The notes beneath the pieces are model-generated. The model was not told the DNA's origin. It saw nothing but the letters and a program-made list of their open reading frames with translations, and made no database searches. A stretch of DNA of 14,731 bases from Actinomycetes bacterium (lineage in GTDB: Bacteria; Actinomycetota; Actinomycetes; Actinomycetales; Microbacteriaceae), in the NCBI GenBank assembly GCA_023428065.1, contig JAEYZI010000007.1, positions 1 to 14,731 on the forward strand. The letters run 5' to 3'. The translations under genes and the position numbers were made by a program. Numbering within the stretch: the first letter of the stretch is position 1; each line of letters starts with the position of its first letter. Positions 4,734-12,016 of this stretch are shown in pieces.

Positions 4734-6038
4734 CTACCGGGTGCGGGCGTCCGGGCCCGGCGCCCCGCCCGGGCCGACCGCTCCGGCGACCTCGAGAAGC
4801 CATTCGACGCGACGCGCGTGGGCGCGGCGTCGCGCGTACCAGGCCCACACCGCGAGGGCGGCGAGGCCCACGCCCGCGATCGTCACGACGATGCCGACCC
4901 CGACGGGTCCGTAGCCCTGCATGAGGGCGAGGGGGCCGCCGATCACCGTCAGGAGCGCGACGACACCGAGCACGAGCAGGGCGAGGCTCAGCATCCGGCC
5001 GCCGGGGGGCTGCAGCCAGGCCGCCTGGAACGGCGCGGGAAGCCCGCGACGAGGCTCGGCGGCGGATGCGTCATCGAGCCAGCGGAGGGATGCCGCCCGC
5101 ACGCGCGCGTCGTCGACGTCGGCCGCGATCGCCCACGCGAGGCAGGCGAGCAGCGCCCCGAGGATTGCGGACGACATTGCCGCGACCGCGGGATCCTCGT
5201 CGGCGGCGCCGAAGTCGACGCCCCCGCTCTCCACCACGACGAGGAAGACGAGTATGACCGCCGCGACGGCGCTCGCCGCGACCAGGAGCCAGAATGCGAT
5301 CCGCCGCACGAGGGAGCTCGTGCGCGTCGCCACCGCCACCTCGCGCGCGGCCGCCGCATCGGTCTCATCGTCTGCGGCGAGCACGGCGTCCGGCGCGATT
5401 TCGTGCGCGCGCTGCAGGTCGGCATCCGCCTCTGCGGGCGCCATCCCGAGCCCGGTGAACGGAACCCCGCGCAGTTCGTCGAGCTCACGCAGCACGAGCC
5501 CGCGATCCGCCTCGACCCGGCGCCCGCTCGCGAGCACGCTCTCGGTCAGGAACGCCCGCTCGCTCGCCGACTCCGACTTCACGGGGATCGCGGAGGCCGC
5601 GACCGTCTCGCGCAGCACCCGCAGCTGATCGCTGTCGAGCCCGCGCACCGGCGCGCCCGCGACGAGCACGCGGATGCCGCGCCCATCGACCGTGCGGAAC
5701 GTCAGCACGAGGTACGCGGCGCCGTTCCCCGACGACACGGATCGGCGCACTCCCACGATCTCCGACGAGCGCACGGTGCGCCCTCGCACCCGCAGAGAGC
5801 CGTCGGCGTCCACGAGCACGCGGGGGTACGCGGCACCGAGACCGAGGGCGATCGCGGCCACGATCGGCGCGGCGATCGCGACGAACACGAGGATGCGCGG
5901 GGTCCCCGCAGGGAGCACAGCGGCCACCGGCTCCTGCAGCACGACGCTCAGCACGAGCACCGCGACCACCGAGGGCGCCACCGCCCGGCGCCACGCGGCC
6001 GGTTGCAGCACGCGCGGGGCCGCGGGGGCCGCGCTCAC
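4734..6038 (-). CDS. Polytopic membrane protein of unknown function
   Basis: A 434-residue membrane protein that I cannot assign to a named family. Hydrophobic helices are predicted by eye at about 22-42, 48-70, 246-269, 286-307, 348-371 and 377-401. Between helices two and three lies a soluble stretch; its first part (about 71-150, YPRVLVDADGSLRVRG..., then paired strands and a closing helix) resembles a bacterial PH-like domain. A second soluble part (about 155-235) contains repeated RELDEL-type charged helices. The GTG start overlaps the stop of the upstream glycosyltransferase (GTGA), so the two are translationally coupled and probably act in the same process, perhaps envelope glycolipid handling (inference). 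The stop lies 9 bp before the tRNA gene. No lipobox or catalytic motif is visible. Confidence 0.8.
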   Translation of the reverse strand: MSAAPAAPRVLQPAAWRRAVAPSVVAVLVLSVVLQEPVAAVLPAGTPRILVFVAIAAPIVAAIALGLGAAYPRVLVDADGSLRVRGRTVRSSEIVGVRRSVSSGNGAAYLVLTFRTVDGRGIRVLVAGAPVRGLDSDQLRVLRETVAASAIPVKSESASERAFLTESVLASGRRVEADRGLVLRELDELRGVPFTGLGMAPAEADADLQRAHEIAPDAVLAADDETDAAAAREVAVATRTSSLVRRIAFWLLVAASAVAAVILVFLVVVESGGVDFGAADEDPAVAAMSSAILGALLACLAWAIAADVDDARVRAASLRWLDDASAAEPRRGLPAPFQAAWLQPPGGRMLSLALLVLGVVALLTVIGGPLALMQGYGPVGVGIVVTIAGVGLAALAVWAWYARRRAHARRVEWLLEVAGAVGPGGAPGPDARTR

Positions 6039-7261
6039 CGCGCGAACTCCCCCTCGGTGTCGGGGTCGACGACCGTCTCGCCCCGGTAGAGGGCCTCGAA
6101 GATGTCGAGCGTGCGCTGGATGTCGTGCGCCTCCACGGTGCGGAGCGCGCCGTGACGCAGGCGGTCGAGTTCCTCGGGCGACGCCGTGAGCACGGCACGC
6201 AGGTGGCCCGCGAACTCGTCGATGTCACCCGGCTGGTACAGGTAGCCGTTGACGCCCGGCCGCACGAGGTGCGGAAGCGCCATGGCATCCGCGGCGACGA
6301 CCGGGAGCCCGGAGGCGAGCGCCTCCATCGTCGCGATCGACTGCAGCTCGGCCCGCGAGGGCATCGCGAAGACGGATGCCTCGGTGAGCTCGCGGCGCAG
6401 CTCCTCGTCGGTGACGCGGCCCGTGAAGCGCACGCGATCGGCGACGCCGAGCTCGCGCGCACGCGCCTCGAGCCGCGGGCGCACCTCGCCGTCGCCGATG
6501 ATCACGAGCTTCGCGTCGAGATCCTGCAGCTTCTGCACCGCCTCGATCGCCTCGTGGATGTACTTCTCCTCGTCGAGCCGACCGAGGAACACCACGACGT
6601 TCTCATCGCGCGGCGAGAAGTCGGGCGTGTAGAAGCTCATGTCGATCCCGCACGAGATCGCGTGCACGCCCGTGAGGCCCGTGCCGCGCTCGAAGAAGTC
6701 GGCGGCACGCCGGGTGGGGGCGGTGATCGCCTCGGCCATCTCGAACCACTTGCGGGCGGAGCGCCACTGGATGCGCGCGAGCCAGTCGAGCGTCGCAGCC
6801 GGCAGCACCTCCACGTGCTGGAGGATGTTCTCCGGCATCGTGTGGTTGGTGCCCACCAGGCGGATGCCGTGCCGCTTCGCCGCGGTCGCGAGCCCGCGCC
6901 CGACCACGATGTGCGACTGGAAGTGGATCGCATCCGGCTTCACCTCGCGCACGATGCGCTCGGCGTTCGCCTTCACGCGCCACGGGAGCATGAAGCGCAG
7001 CCACGGGTGCGGCAGCCAGCGCCACGAGTAGATGCGGTGCACCGTGAGCGGAACGCCCTCGTGCACCTCGGTGAAGACGCCCACCCGCCCCCGCTGCGCG
7101 GGCGCCATGACGTGCACCTCGTGCCCGCGCGCGGCGAGTCCGGCCGCGAGGTTGCGGCTGAACGTGGCCGCACCGTTCACGTCGGGTGCGAACGTGTCGC
7201 ATCCGATGAGGACGGTGAGACGGGCTTCGGTGGGGGGCGTCGACGACGGTGCGTCGGTCAC
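6035..7261 (-). CDS. GT4-family glycosyltransferase
   Basis: A 408-residue GT-B-fold retaining glycosyltransferase of family GT4, which transfers a sugar from a nucleotide-sugar donor to a lipid, polyol or glycan acceptor at the cytoplasmic face. The N-terminal acceptor domain has DTFAPDVNGAATFSRNLA (22-39) with the Gly-containing loop and GTNHT (137-141). The donor domain has FLGRLDEEK (225-233), IIGDGE (254-259) and the E-x7-E signature (Glu305 and Glu313) in AELQSIATMEALASGLPVVA. The length is normal. The family resemblance includes diacylglycerol and phosphatidylinositol-mannoside glycosyltransferases of actinobacteria, so glycolipid synthesis is likely but the exact substrate cannot be told. 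GTG start at 7261, 39 bp after the upstream membrane gene; the stop overlaps the next gene by GTGA. Confidence 0.9.
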   Translation of the reverse strand: MTDAPSSTPPTEARLTVLIGCDTFAPDVNGAATFSRNLAAGLAARGHEVHVMAPAQRGRVGVFTEVHEGVPLTVHRIYSWRWLPHPWLRFMLPWRVKANAERIVREVKPDAIHFQSHIVVGRGLATAAKRHGIRLVGTNHTMPENILQHVEVLPAATLDWLARIQWRSARKWFEMAEAITAPTRRAADFFERGTGLTGVHAISCGIDMSFYTPDFSPRDENVVVFLGRLDEEKYIHEAIEAVQKLQDLDAKLVIIGDGEVRPRLEARARELGVADRVRFTGRVTDEELRRELTEASVFAMPSRAELQSIATMEALASGLPVVAADAMALPHLVRPGVNGYLYQPGDIDEFAGHLRAVLTASPEELDRLRHGALRTVEAHDIQRTLDIFEALYRGETVVDPDTEGEFAR

Positions 7262-7300
7262 TCGATCAGTCCCTCGGTCGGCGGAAAGAACCCCTCTAAG

Positions 7301-8254
7301 TTACCGCAGGGGCGCGACCTCCCCCGTCTCATCCCTGCGGTGGGTCTGCGGGTGGAAGCGCGCGAGCCGGAATACCCCGACGATCGCGACCGCCCCGGCG
7401 ATCGTCCACACGACGAGCGCCCAGGCCGGCGTCGCGGATGCCTCCCCGAGCACGAAGATGCCGATCGCGACGGCGACGAGCGGGTCGATCACGGTGAGCC
7501 CCGCGATCACGAGGTCGGGGGCGCCCACGGAGTACGCGGTCTGCACGAAGTAGAAGCCCAGTCCGAGGGCGAGCAGCATCGCCACCCCGCCGACGACCGT
7601 GACCCAGTCGAAGTTGCCGAGCACGACGCGGTTGATGATGACCTTCGCGATCGACGCGACGAATCCGTACAGCACGCCGCCCGCGGCGATGTAGAACATC
7701 GCGTTGAGGCGCCGACGGAAGAAGGCGAAGCCGGCTCCGAGCGCGAGCAGCACGACGCCGAGGATCGCGAGCACGATGATGAGCTGCGTCTCCTGCAAGA
7801 CGTGCTCCGTCGCGTAGAACGCGGCGAGGGTGACGAAGACCCCGAGACCGACGACGCACATGAGGATCGCGGTGATCGCGTGACGCTCGAGCTTCACCTT
7901 CGACACACGCGCGTTGAGCATCGAGGTGAGCACGAGCGCGACGATGCCGAGGGGCTGCACGACGATGATCGGCGCGAAGCGGAGAGCCGTGAGCTGGAGC
8001 ACGATCGCGAGCCCCAGCATGACCGTGCCGACGAGCCAGCTGGGCCGCGCGAGCAGACGCACGAACTGCCCGCCCGAGAGGCCCGCCTTCTCGCCCGAGC
8101 CGTGCGAGGCCTCGACGCGACCCACGCCTCGGTGCTGCAGCTGAGCCCCGAGCGACAGGAAGACGGCACCGACGATGGCGATGAGGATGCCCAGCCACGG
8201 GATCGAGCTGACGAACGCCTCGACGTCCTCGTTGGTGGGGATCACGTCGAACAC
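7301..8254 (-). CDS. DMT/EamA-like multi-spanning membrane protein
   Basis: A 317-residue protein of the drug/metabolite transporter superfamily type, with about nine or ten hydrophobic helices, two related halves, a loop QLQHRGVGRVEA after helix one, APIIVVQPLGIVALVLTS (94-111) and APDLVIAGLTVIDPLVAVAI near the C terminus. This pattern also recalls the NIPA-like magnesium-transporter branch, so the substrate is open. It is the first gene of a minus-strand unit with the glycosyltransferase (39-bp gap) and the membrane protein, which suggests a role in moving or supporting glycolipid precursors (inference). The GTG start at 8254 has no ribosome site, but a TAGATT box lies exactly 6 nt upstream, so the mRNA is probably leaderless. 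Confidence 0.85.
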   Translation of the reverse strand: MFDVIPTNEDVEAFVSSIPWLGILIAIVGAVFLSLGAQLQHRGVGRVEASHGSGEKAGLSGGQFVRLLARPSWLVGTVMLGLAIVLQLTALRFAPIIVVQPLGIVALVLTSMLNARVSKVKLERHAITAILMCVVGLGVFVTLAAFYATEHVLQETQLIIVLAILGVVLLALGAGFAFFRRRLNAMFYIAAGGVLYGFVASIAKVIINRVVLGNFDWVTVVGGVAMLLALGLGFYFVQTAYSVGAPDLVIAGLTVIDPLVAVAIGIFVLGEASATPAWALVVWTIAGAVAIVGVFRLARFHPQTHRRDETGEVAPLR

Positions 8255-8294
8255 CCGATGAATCTACCCGTCCGCGCGCCGATATCCTGTGCGA
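8255..8294. promoter_or_regulatory. Divergent leaderless promoters
   Basis: The 40-bp gap between divergent genes has two -10-like boxes: minus-strand TAGATT (8266-8261) and plus-strand TATCCT (8283-8288). Each is followed by exactly 6 nt and then the start codon, so transcription should start at or within a base of the start codon. The -35 region of each overlaps the -10 of the other, and neither is a good match to TTGACA. Confidence 0.65.
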
Positions 8295-8861
8295 ATGGCC
8301 GTTCTCCCGATCCGGATCACCGGGGACCCCGTGCTGCACGAGCGCGCCCAGGAGGTGGAGGAGATCGACGAGGGACTCTCCGCCCTCGTACACGACATGG
8401 AGGACACCATGTCGGCGGCTCCCGGCGTGGGGCTCGCCGCTCCGCAGGTCGGCATCCCGCTGCGGCTCTTCGTCTACAACTGGCGCGACGAGGAGGGTGT
8501 CCTGCACCGCGGCACGGCCATCAACCCGCAGCTTCTCGTCTCGCCGCCGCCCGTCGGCGTCGCGGACCCCGACGAGGACTCCGAGGGATGCCTCTCGATC
8601 CCCGGCGAGCGGTTCCCGCTGCTGCGCTCGCACACGGCCCTCCTGCGCGCGGTCGACCTCGACGGCAAGCCCTATGAGGTGCTCGCGACCGGATGGCTCG
8701 CCCGCATCTTCCAGCACGAGTTCGATCACCTCGACGGGGTGCTCTACGCCGACCGGCTCACCGACACGCACGCACGCGCGGCGGCACGCGCGGTGCGCCG
8801 CAACAAGTGGGGCGTGCCGGGTGTCTCGTGGCTGCCGGGGCGCGACCACCTCGAGGACTGA
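8295..8861 (+). CDS. def: Peptide deformylase
   Basis: A 188-residue metalloenzyme that removes the formyl group from the N-terminal methionine of new proteins at the ribosome exit. All three family motifs are intact: GVGLAAPQVG (44-53), EGCLS (97-101, metal ligand Cys99), and QHEFDHLDG (140-148, ligands His141 and His145, catalytic Glu142). A C-terminal extension after 155 is Arg/Trp-rich, as in other actinobacterial deformylases. Start chosen at ATG 8295: a GTG two codons earlier would lie inside the promoter spacer, and the TATCCT box 6 nt before the ATG supports a leaderless message. The stop lies 18 bp from the convergent azlD stop, with no strong terminator in between. Confidence 0.97.
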   Translation: MAVLPIRITGDPVLHERAQEVEEIDEGLSALVHDMEDTMSAAPGVGLAAPQVGIPLRLFVYNWRDEEGVLHRGTAINPQLLVSPPPVGVADPDEDSEGCLSIPGERFPLLRSHTALLRAVDLDGKPYEVLATGWLARIFQHEFDHLDGVLYADRLTDTHARAAARAVRRNKWGVPGVSWLPGRDHLED

Positions 8862-8879
8862 TTCCGCCGAGCGGACGGG

Positions 8880-9194
8880 CTACGGCATCCACCCGGCGAG
8901 GCGGACGAGGGCGGCGAGGGCCGCCGCGGCGATCACGACGAGGATGAACGGCACGCGGAGCGCGAAGAGCACGGCCGCGAGGACCACGGCCGGCACGCGC
9001 GCGTCGAGCACGATGCCGCCCGCCGCCTCGAGCGTCTGCGTCGCCGTGAGCGCGGCGAGGAGCGCGACCGTGAGCAGATTCGCGACCCGCGCGGGCATCG
9101 GCCGCTCGAGGAGGCTCGGCGGCACGAGGTAGCCGACGAGCTTGAGCGCGAGCACGCCGATCGAGGCGAGCAGGATGATGTGCCAGACCGTCAT
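8880..9194 (-). CDS. azlD: AzlD family branched-chain amino acid transporter subunit
   Basis: A 104-residue membrane protein with about four hydrophobic helices, the small subunit that works with AzlC to export branched-chain amino acids. The family pattern is visible in LKLVGYLVPPSLLERPMPARVANLLTVALLAALTATQ, here given as key elements: the conserved Pro-Pro, the RP-x-x-R-V segment before helix two, and an Ala/Val-rich C-terminal half. The ATG at 9194 overlaps the azlC stop (ATGA), so translation is coupled. The minus-strand frame stays open far upstream, but only the part from this ATG resembles AzlD. Confidence 0.85.
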   Translation of the reverse strand: MTVWHIILLASIGVLALKLVGYLVPPSLLERPMPARVANLLTVALLAALTATQTLEAAGGIVLDARVPAVVLAAVLFALRVPFILVVIAAAALAALVRLAGWMP

Positions 9195-9901
9195 GTGCGC
9201 CGCGCCCCGAGAAGGTTCGTGACGCCGACGACGACGGCGACGGCCGCAGCGGCGAGCACGGGGAGCCCGGCGGGCAGCACGGGAACGAGCGCCGTCGCGA
9301 CGACCGCAGCGGCGACGGCCACGGCGACGGGCTGCCGCGCGGAGAGGCGCGGCCACAGGAGGCCGAGGAACGCGGCCGCAGCGGCGGCATCGAGCCCGTA
9401 CTGCCGCACGTCGCCCACGAGGTCGCCGAGCAGGGCGCCCACGAGGGTCGCGAGGTTCCAGCCCACGTAGATGACCGCACCCGTCACCCAGAAGCCGACG
9501 CGCTGTCCGCGAAGCGTCGGCTGGGCGCTCGCGACCGCCGTCGACTCGTCGATCGTCCAGTGGGCGGCGAGCATCCGGCGCCACCACGGTCCGCCGAGGA
9601 TGGGCGACATCCGCATCGAGTACAGCCCGTTGCGCACGCCGAGCAGCGTCGCGCTCGCGATCGCGGCCGGGCCCGCGGCGGCACCGCCGGACGCGATCAC
9701 GCCGACGAGCGCGAACTGTGACCCGCCCGAGAACATGACGAGGCTCAGCACGCACGCCTGCCACACGTCGAGCCCCGACGCGACGGCGAGGGCCCCGAAC
9801 GAGACGCCGTAGGCGGAGACCGCGAGTCCGACGCTCAGCGCGGCGCGCACGGCGTCGCCCGTCGCATCGGGTCGAGCCGACGCGGGTGCGGGGTCGGTCA
9901 C
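9191..9901 (-). CDS. azlC: AzlC family branched-chain amino acid exporter permease
   Basis: A 236-residue permease, the large subunit of the AzlCD exporter for leucine, isoleucine, valine and analogues. Typical AzlC elements are SAYGVSFGALAVASGL in helix one, SLVMFSGGSQFALVGVIASGG, LLGVRNGLYSMRMSP and the HWTIDES segment, followed by several Ala/Val-rich helices. GTG start at 9901, overlapping the stop of the sensor kinase gene (GTGA); the stop overlaps the azlD start. The three genes thus form one tightly coupled unit, so the kinase may sense the need for amino acid export (inference). An amino-terminal stretch of about 14 residues, Pro/Ala-rich, precedes the first helix. Confidence 0.92.
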   Translation of the reverse strand: MTDPAPASARPDATGDAVRAALSVGLAVSAYGVSFGALAVASGLDVWQACVLSLVMFSGGSQFALVGVIASGGAAAGPAAIASATLLGVRNGLYSMRMSPILGGPWWRRMLAAHWTIDESTAVASAQPTLRGQRVGFWVTGAVIYVGWNLATLVGALLGDLVGDVRQYGLDAAAAAAFLGLLWPRLSARQPVAVAVAAAVVATALVPVLPAGLPVLAAAAVAVVVGVTNLLGARRT

Positions 9902-10812
9902 CGCGGCCCCGGTGCCCCGTCGTTGACGGCGTTGTGGAAGCGGAGCGCCGGGAAGACGGCCTGCACGGTGAAGCCGACACCTGCGACGGTGTGCGCGTCG
10001 AAGACGCCGCCGAAGAGCTCGGCGCGTTCCCGCATCTCGGTGATGCCGCGGCCCGTGGGTGCCTGGGTGAGGGCGGCGAGGTCGTCGTCGACCGTGTAGC
10101 CCTGCCGCTGCGCCTCGGCGTAGGGGTCGAGCCCGTTGCGGATGGCGGTGGCGCGGATGCCGTCGTCCTCGACGAGCAGCTGGAGCCCGTCGTCGGTCCA
10201 CCCGAGGGTGACCTTCGCATGCGTGCCGGCCCCCCCGTGGGTGAGCGCGTTCGCGAGCGCCTCCTGCAGGATGCGCAGCACGGCGACCTCCGCCCCCTCG
10301 CGAAGCTCGTGGGGCTCGCCGTGCTCGACGAGCTCGACCTCGAGCCCCTCGCCACGCGCCGCCTCGACGAGCTCGTGGATGCTCGTGAGCTCAGGAGCGG
10401 GACCGGCCTCGTGCTCCCCGTCGAGCGCGACGTCGGTGACGCGCCGCAGGTCGGCGAGCACGCCGCGTGCGGAGTCGGCGATCGTCGCGGCGGTGCGGGC
10501 CGCGACGGCGGGGTCCTGGGCGGCGGCCGAGCGCGCACCCTCCGCCTGGCTGATGACGACGGTGAGGGCGCGGATGGCGACCTCGTGGAGCTCGCGCACC
10601 ATGCGCAGCCGACCGCCCTGCTCGGCGAGGGTCAGTTCCAGGTCGAGTCGGTCGCGTTCGGCGGCCGCCCGCTCGCGCGCCGCGAGCTTCGCGCCCCGCC
10701 GCGCCCGCATCCAGAGCACGAGCAGCACGAGGGCGAGCAGCAGCAGGCCTGCGACGGCGGCGGCGAGGACGACGACGAGAGAGTTCGCATTGGCGTCGAG
10801 CCAGGCGTCCAC
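9898..10812 (-). CDS. NarL-type sensor histidine kinase without adjacent regulator
   Basis: A 304-residue membrane histidine kinase. One helix (about 12-34) with almost no outer domain, a coiled coil (40-70), a HisKA_3-like dimerisation helix with the probable phospho-acceptor His76 in RMVRELHEVAIRAL, and an ATPase domain with N-box QEALANALTHGG (183-194), EDDG (215-218) and GRGITEMRERAELFGG (254-269). Two oddities: the residue after the acceptor His is Glu, not the usual Asp, and about 35 residues (219-253) separate the G1 and G2 boxes. No response regulator lies next to it; instead it overlaps azlC by GTGA. GTG start at 10812 has GGAGG five bases upstream. It may signal to a distant regulator or to the regulator at 11357. 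Confidence 0.85.
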   Translation of the reverse strand: MDAWLDANANSLVVVLAAAVAGLLLLALVLLVLWMRARRGAKLAARERAAAERDRLDLELTLAEQGGRLRMVRELHEVAIRALTVVISQAEGARSAAAQDPAVAARTAATIADSARGVLADLRRVTDVALDGEHEAGPAPELTSIHELVEAARGEGLEVELVEHGEPHELREGAEVAVLRILQEALANALTHGGAGTHAKVTLGWTDDGLQLLVEDDGIRATAIRNGLDPYAEAQRQGYTVDDDLAALTQAPTGRGITEMRERAELFGGVFDAHTVAGVGFTVQAVFPALRFHNAVNDGAPGPR

Positions 10813-10865
10813 GTCGTCCTCCAGTCGGCGCGCTCCCGCGACGTCGCGCCGTCACGATGGTAGTG

Positions 10866-10898
10866 GACGGGGACCGTGCGGTCGGCACGGTCCCCGTC
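10866..10898 (-). terminator. Terminator between the SHOCT gene and the kinase/azl unit
   Basis: A perfect 14-bp stem (10866-10879 with 10885-10898) and a 5-nt loop, four bases past the SHOCT stop codon. There is no T tract. It implies that the kinase-azlCD unit has its own promoter in 10813-10865, which I cannot locate with confidence. Confidence 0.75.
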
Positions 10899-10902
10899 GG
10901 CG

Positions 10903-11238
10903 TCAGCCCTGCGGCGGCTGCGGCTGCTGGCTGCGGAGCACCTCGAGGCGTGCGCGGTACTCCTGTTCCTCGATGTCGCCGCGGGCGAAGCGCTCGGCGA
11001 GCACCGCCTCGGCGTTGCGGGCCGCCTGCGCGGACGCCCACGGACCGCCGGGGCCCCAGGGGCCAACGAAGGGGCCGCCCCATCCGGCGTCGCGCCAGCG
11101 ACGGCGACGGGTGACGATGAGGGTCACGATGAGACCGATGATGAGCAGCCAGAAGACGGCCGGGACGATCCAAAACCCCGGACCCCATCCCCAGGCGGGA
11201 TGGAACGGAGCGGCCGCGAGGGCGATGGTCGTGAGCAT
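10903..11238 (-). CDS. Small SHOCT-domain membrane protein
   Basis: A 111-residue protein: a short hydrophobic amino terminus, one clear membrane helix (about 23-43), a basic stop-transfer RRRRWR, a Gly/Pro/Trp-rich linker, and a C-terminal SHOCT domain (about 75-102, AEAVLAERFARGDIEEQEYRARLEVLR). SHOCT domains are short helical oligomerisation elements in many bacterial membrane proteins; the molecular job is unknown. ATG 11238 has AAAGGA at good distance. It sits downstream of a two-component system on the same strand, 118 bp after the regulator stop, with an inverted repeat in the gap that resembles one upstream of the kinase. It is therefore a likely target of that regulator (inference). 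Confidence 0.85.
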   Translation of the reverse strand: MLTTIALAAAPFHPAWGWGPGFWIVPAVFWLLIIGLIVTLIVTRRRRWRDAGWGGPFVGPWGPGGPWASAQAARNAEAVLAERFARGDIEEQEYRARLEVLRSQQPQPPQG

Positions 11239-11302
11239 GGGGTGTCCTTTCGACGTCGGCCCGGGTCGAGCCGTCGCGTCCAGATTCCGCCGATCCCGCC
11301 GT

Positions 11303-11316
11303 GGGCGGATCCGCCC
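11303..11316. repeat. Perfect palindrome between regulator and SHOCT gene
   Basis: GGGCGGATCCGCCC is a perfect 14-bp palindrome. CCCGC (11295-11299) and GCGGG (11317-11321) extend it as an outer arm with a 3-base bulge. It may be the terminator of the kinase-regulator transcript or an operator for the SHOCT gene. Confidence 0.45.
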
Positions 11317-11332
11317 GCGGGCGTCTCGTGCC

Positions 11333-11348
11333 TACTCCCCCGGGACGA
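11333..11348. promoter_or_regulatory. Imperfect TACTCC inverted repeat upstream of the SHOCT gene
   Basis: TACTCC, four bases, GGACGA. It shares the left half exactly and four of six bases of the right half with the perfect repeat at 13261-13276. It lies about 100 bp upstream of the SHOCT start. Likely a weaker site for the neighbouring response regulator (inference). Confidence 0.4.
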
Positions 11349-11356
11349 CATCCGCC

Positions 11357-12016
11357 TCAGGAGCCCGGCGTCACGAGCCCCGTCTCGTAGGCGGCGATCA
11401 CGAGCTGCACCCGGTCGCGCGCCGCGAGCTTCGCCATGATGCGCGACACGTGCGTCTTCGCGGTGAGCGGGCTGAGGAACAGCCGCGCGCCGATCTCCTC
11501 GTTCGTGAGCCCCTGTCCGACGAGCGCGAGGACTTCCCGCTCGCGCTCGGTGAGGCCCGCGAGTCGCGCCGTGTCGGGCGGCGCCGCGATGCCGCTCGCG
11601 ACGCGCGAGAGGAGGGTGCGGGTGACGCTCGGGCTGAGCAGCGCGTCGCCCGCGGCGACGACGTGCACGGCGCGGATGAGCTCGACGGGCTCGGTGTCCT
11701 TCACGAGGAAGCCGCTCGCGCCCGCGCGGATGGCCTGGGCGACGTACTCGTCGAGCTCGAAGGTCGTGACGACGACGACGTGCACGCCGGCGAGGGCGGG
11801 GTCCGACACGATGCGCTCCGTGGCCCACAGGCCGTCGCCGTCGGGCATCCGGATGTCCATGAGGAACACGTCGGGCCGCTCACGTCTCGCGAGGGCCACC
11901 GCGTCGCGGCCCGTCGCCGCCTCCCCCACGACGAGCAGGTCGGGCTCCGCCTCGAGGAGGCTGCGGAACCCGGCGCGGATGAGCTGCTGGTCGTCGGCGA
12001 TCGCGACGCGGATCAT
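11357..12016 (-). CDS. NarL/LuxR-family response regulator
   Basis: A 219-residue DNA-binding response regulator. The receiver domain (1-120) has the acidic pair Asp8/Asp9, the phospho-acceptor Asp54 in FLMDIRMPDGDG, the Thr84/Thr85 switch site and Lys106 in LVKDTEP. The C-terminal LuxR helix-turn-helix (about 152-212) reads LTEREREVLALVGQGLTNEE followed by IGARLFLSPLTAKTHVSRIM. All key residues are present and length is normal. Its ATG overlaps the kinase stop by ATGA, so it is the partner of the kinase at 12013-13203. Phosphorylated dimers should bind inverted repeats; the TACTCC repeats at 13261 and 11333 are the obvious candidates in the window. Confidence 0.95.
   Translation of the reverse strand: MIRVAIADDQQLIRAGFRSLLEAEPDLLVVGEAATGRDAVALARRERPDVFLMDIRMPDGDGLWATERIVSDPALAGVHVVVVTTFELDEYVAQAIRAGASGFLVKDTEPVELIRAVHVVAAGDALLSPSVTRTLLSRVASGIAAPPDTARLAGLTEREREVLALVGQGLTNEEIGARLFLSPLTAKTHVSRIMAKLAARDRVQLVIAAYETGLVTPGS

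Noticed and set aside
6125..8677. An 850-codon open frame on the plus strand
   Set aside because: It is antisense to the glycosyltransferase and DMT genes, is rich in Arg/His/Asp as expected from the complement of GC-rich codons, shows no domain, and merges into def in the wrong frame.
9195..10538. Long minus-strand N-terminal extension in frame with azlD
   Set aside because: The extension is Arg/Pro/Ser-rich and lies over azlC and the kinase in a different frame. Only the part from ATG 9194 resembles AzlD.
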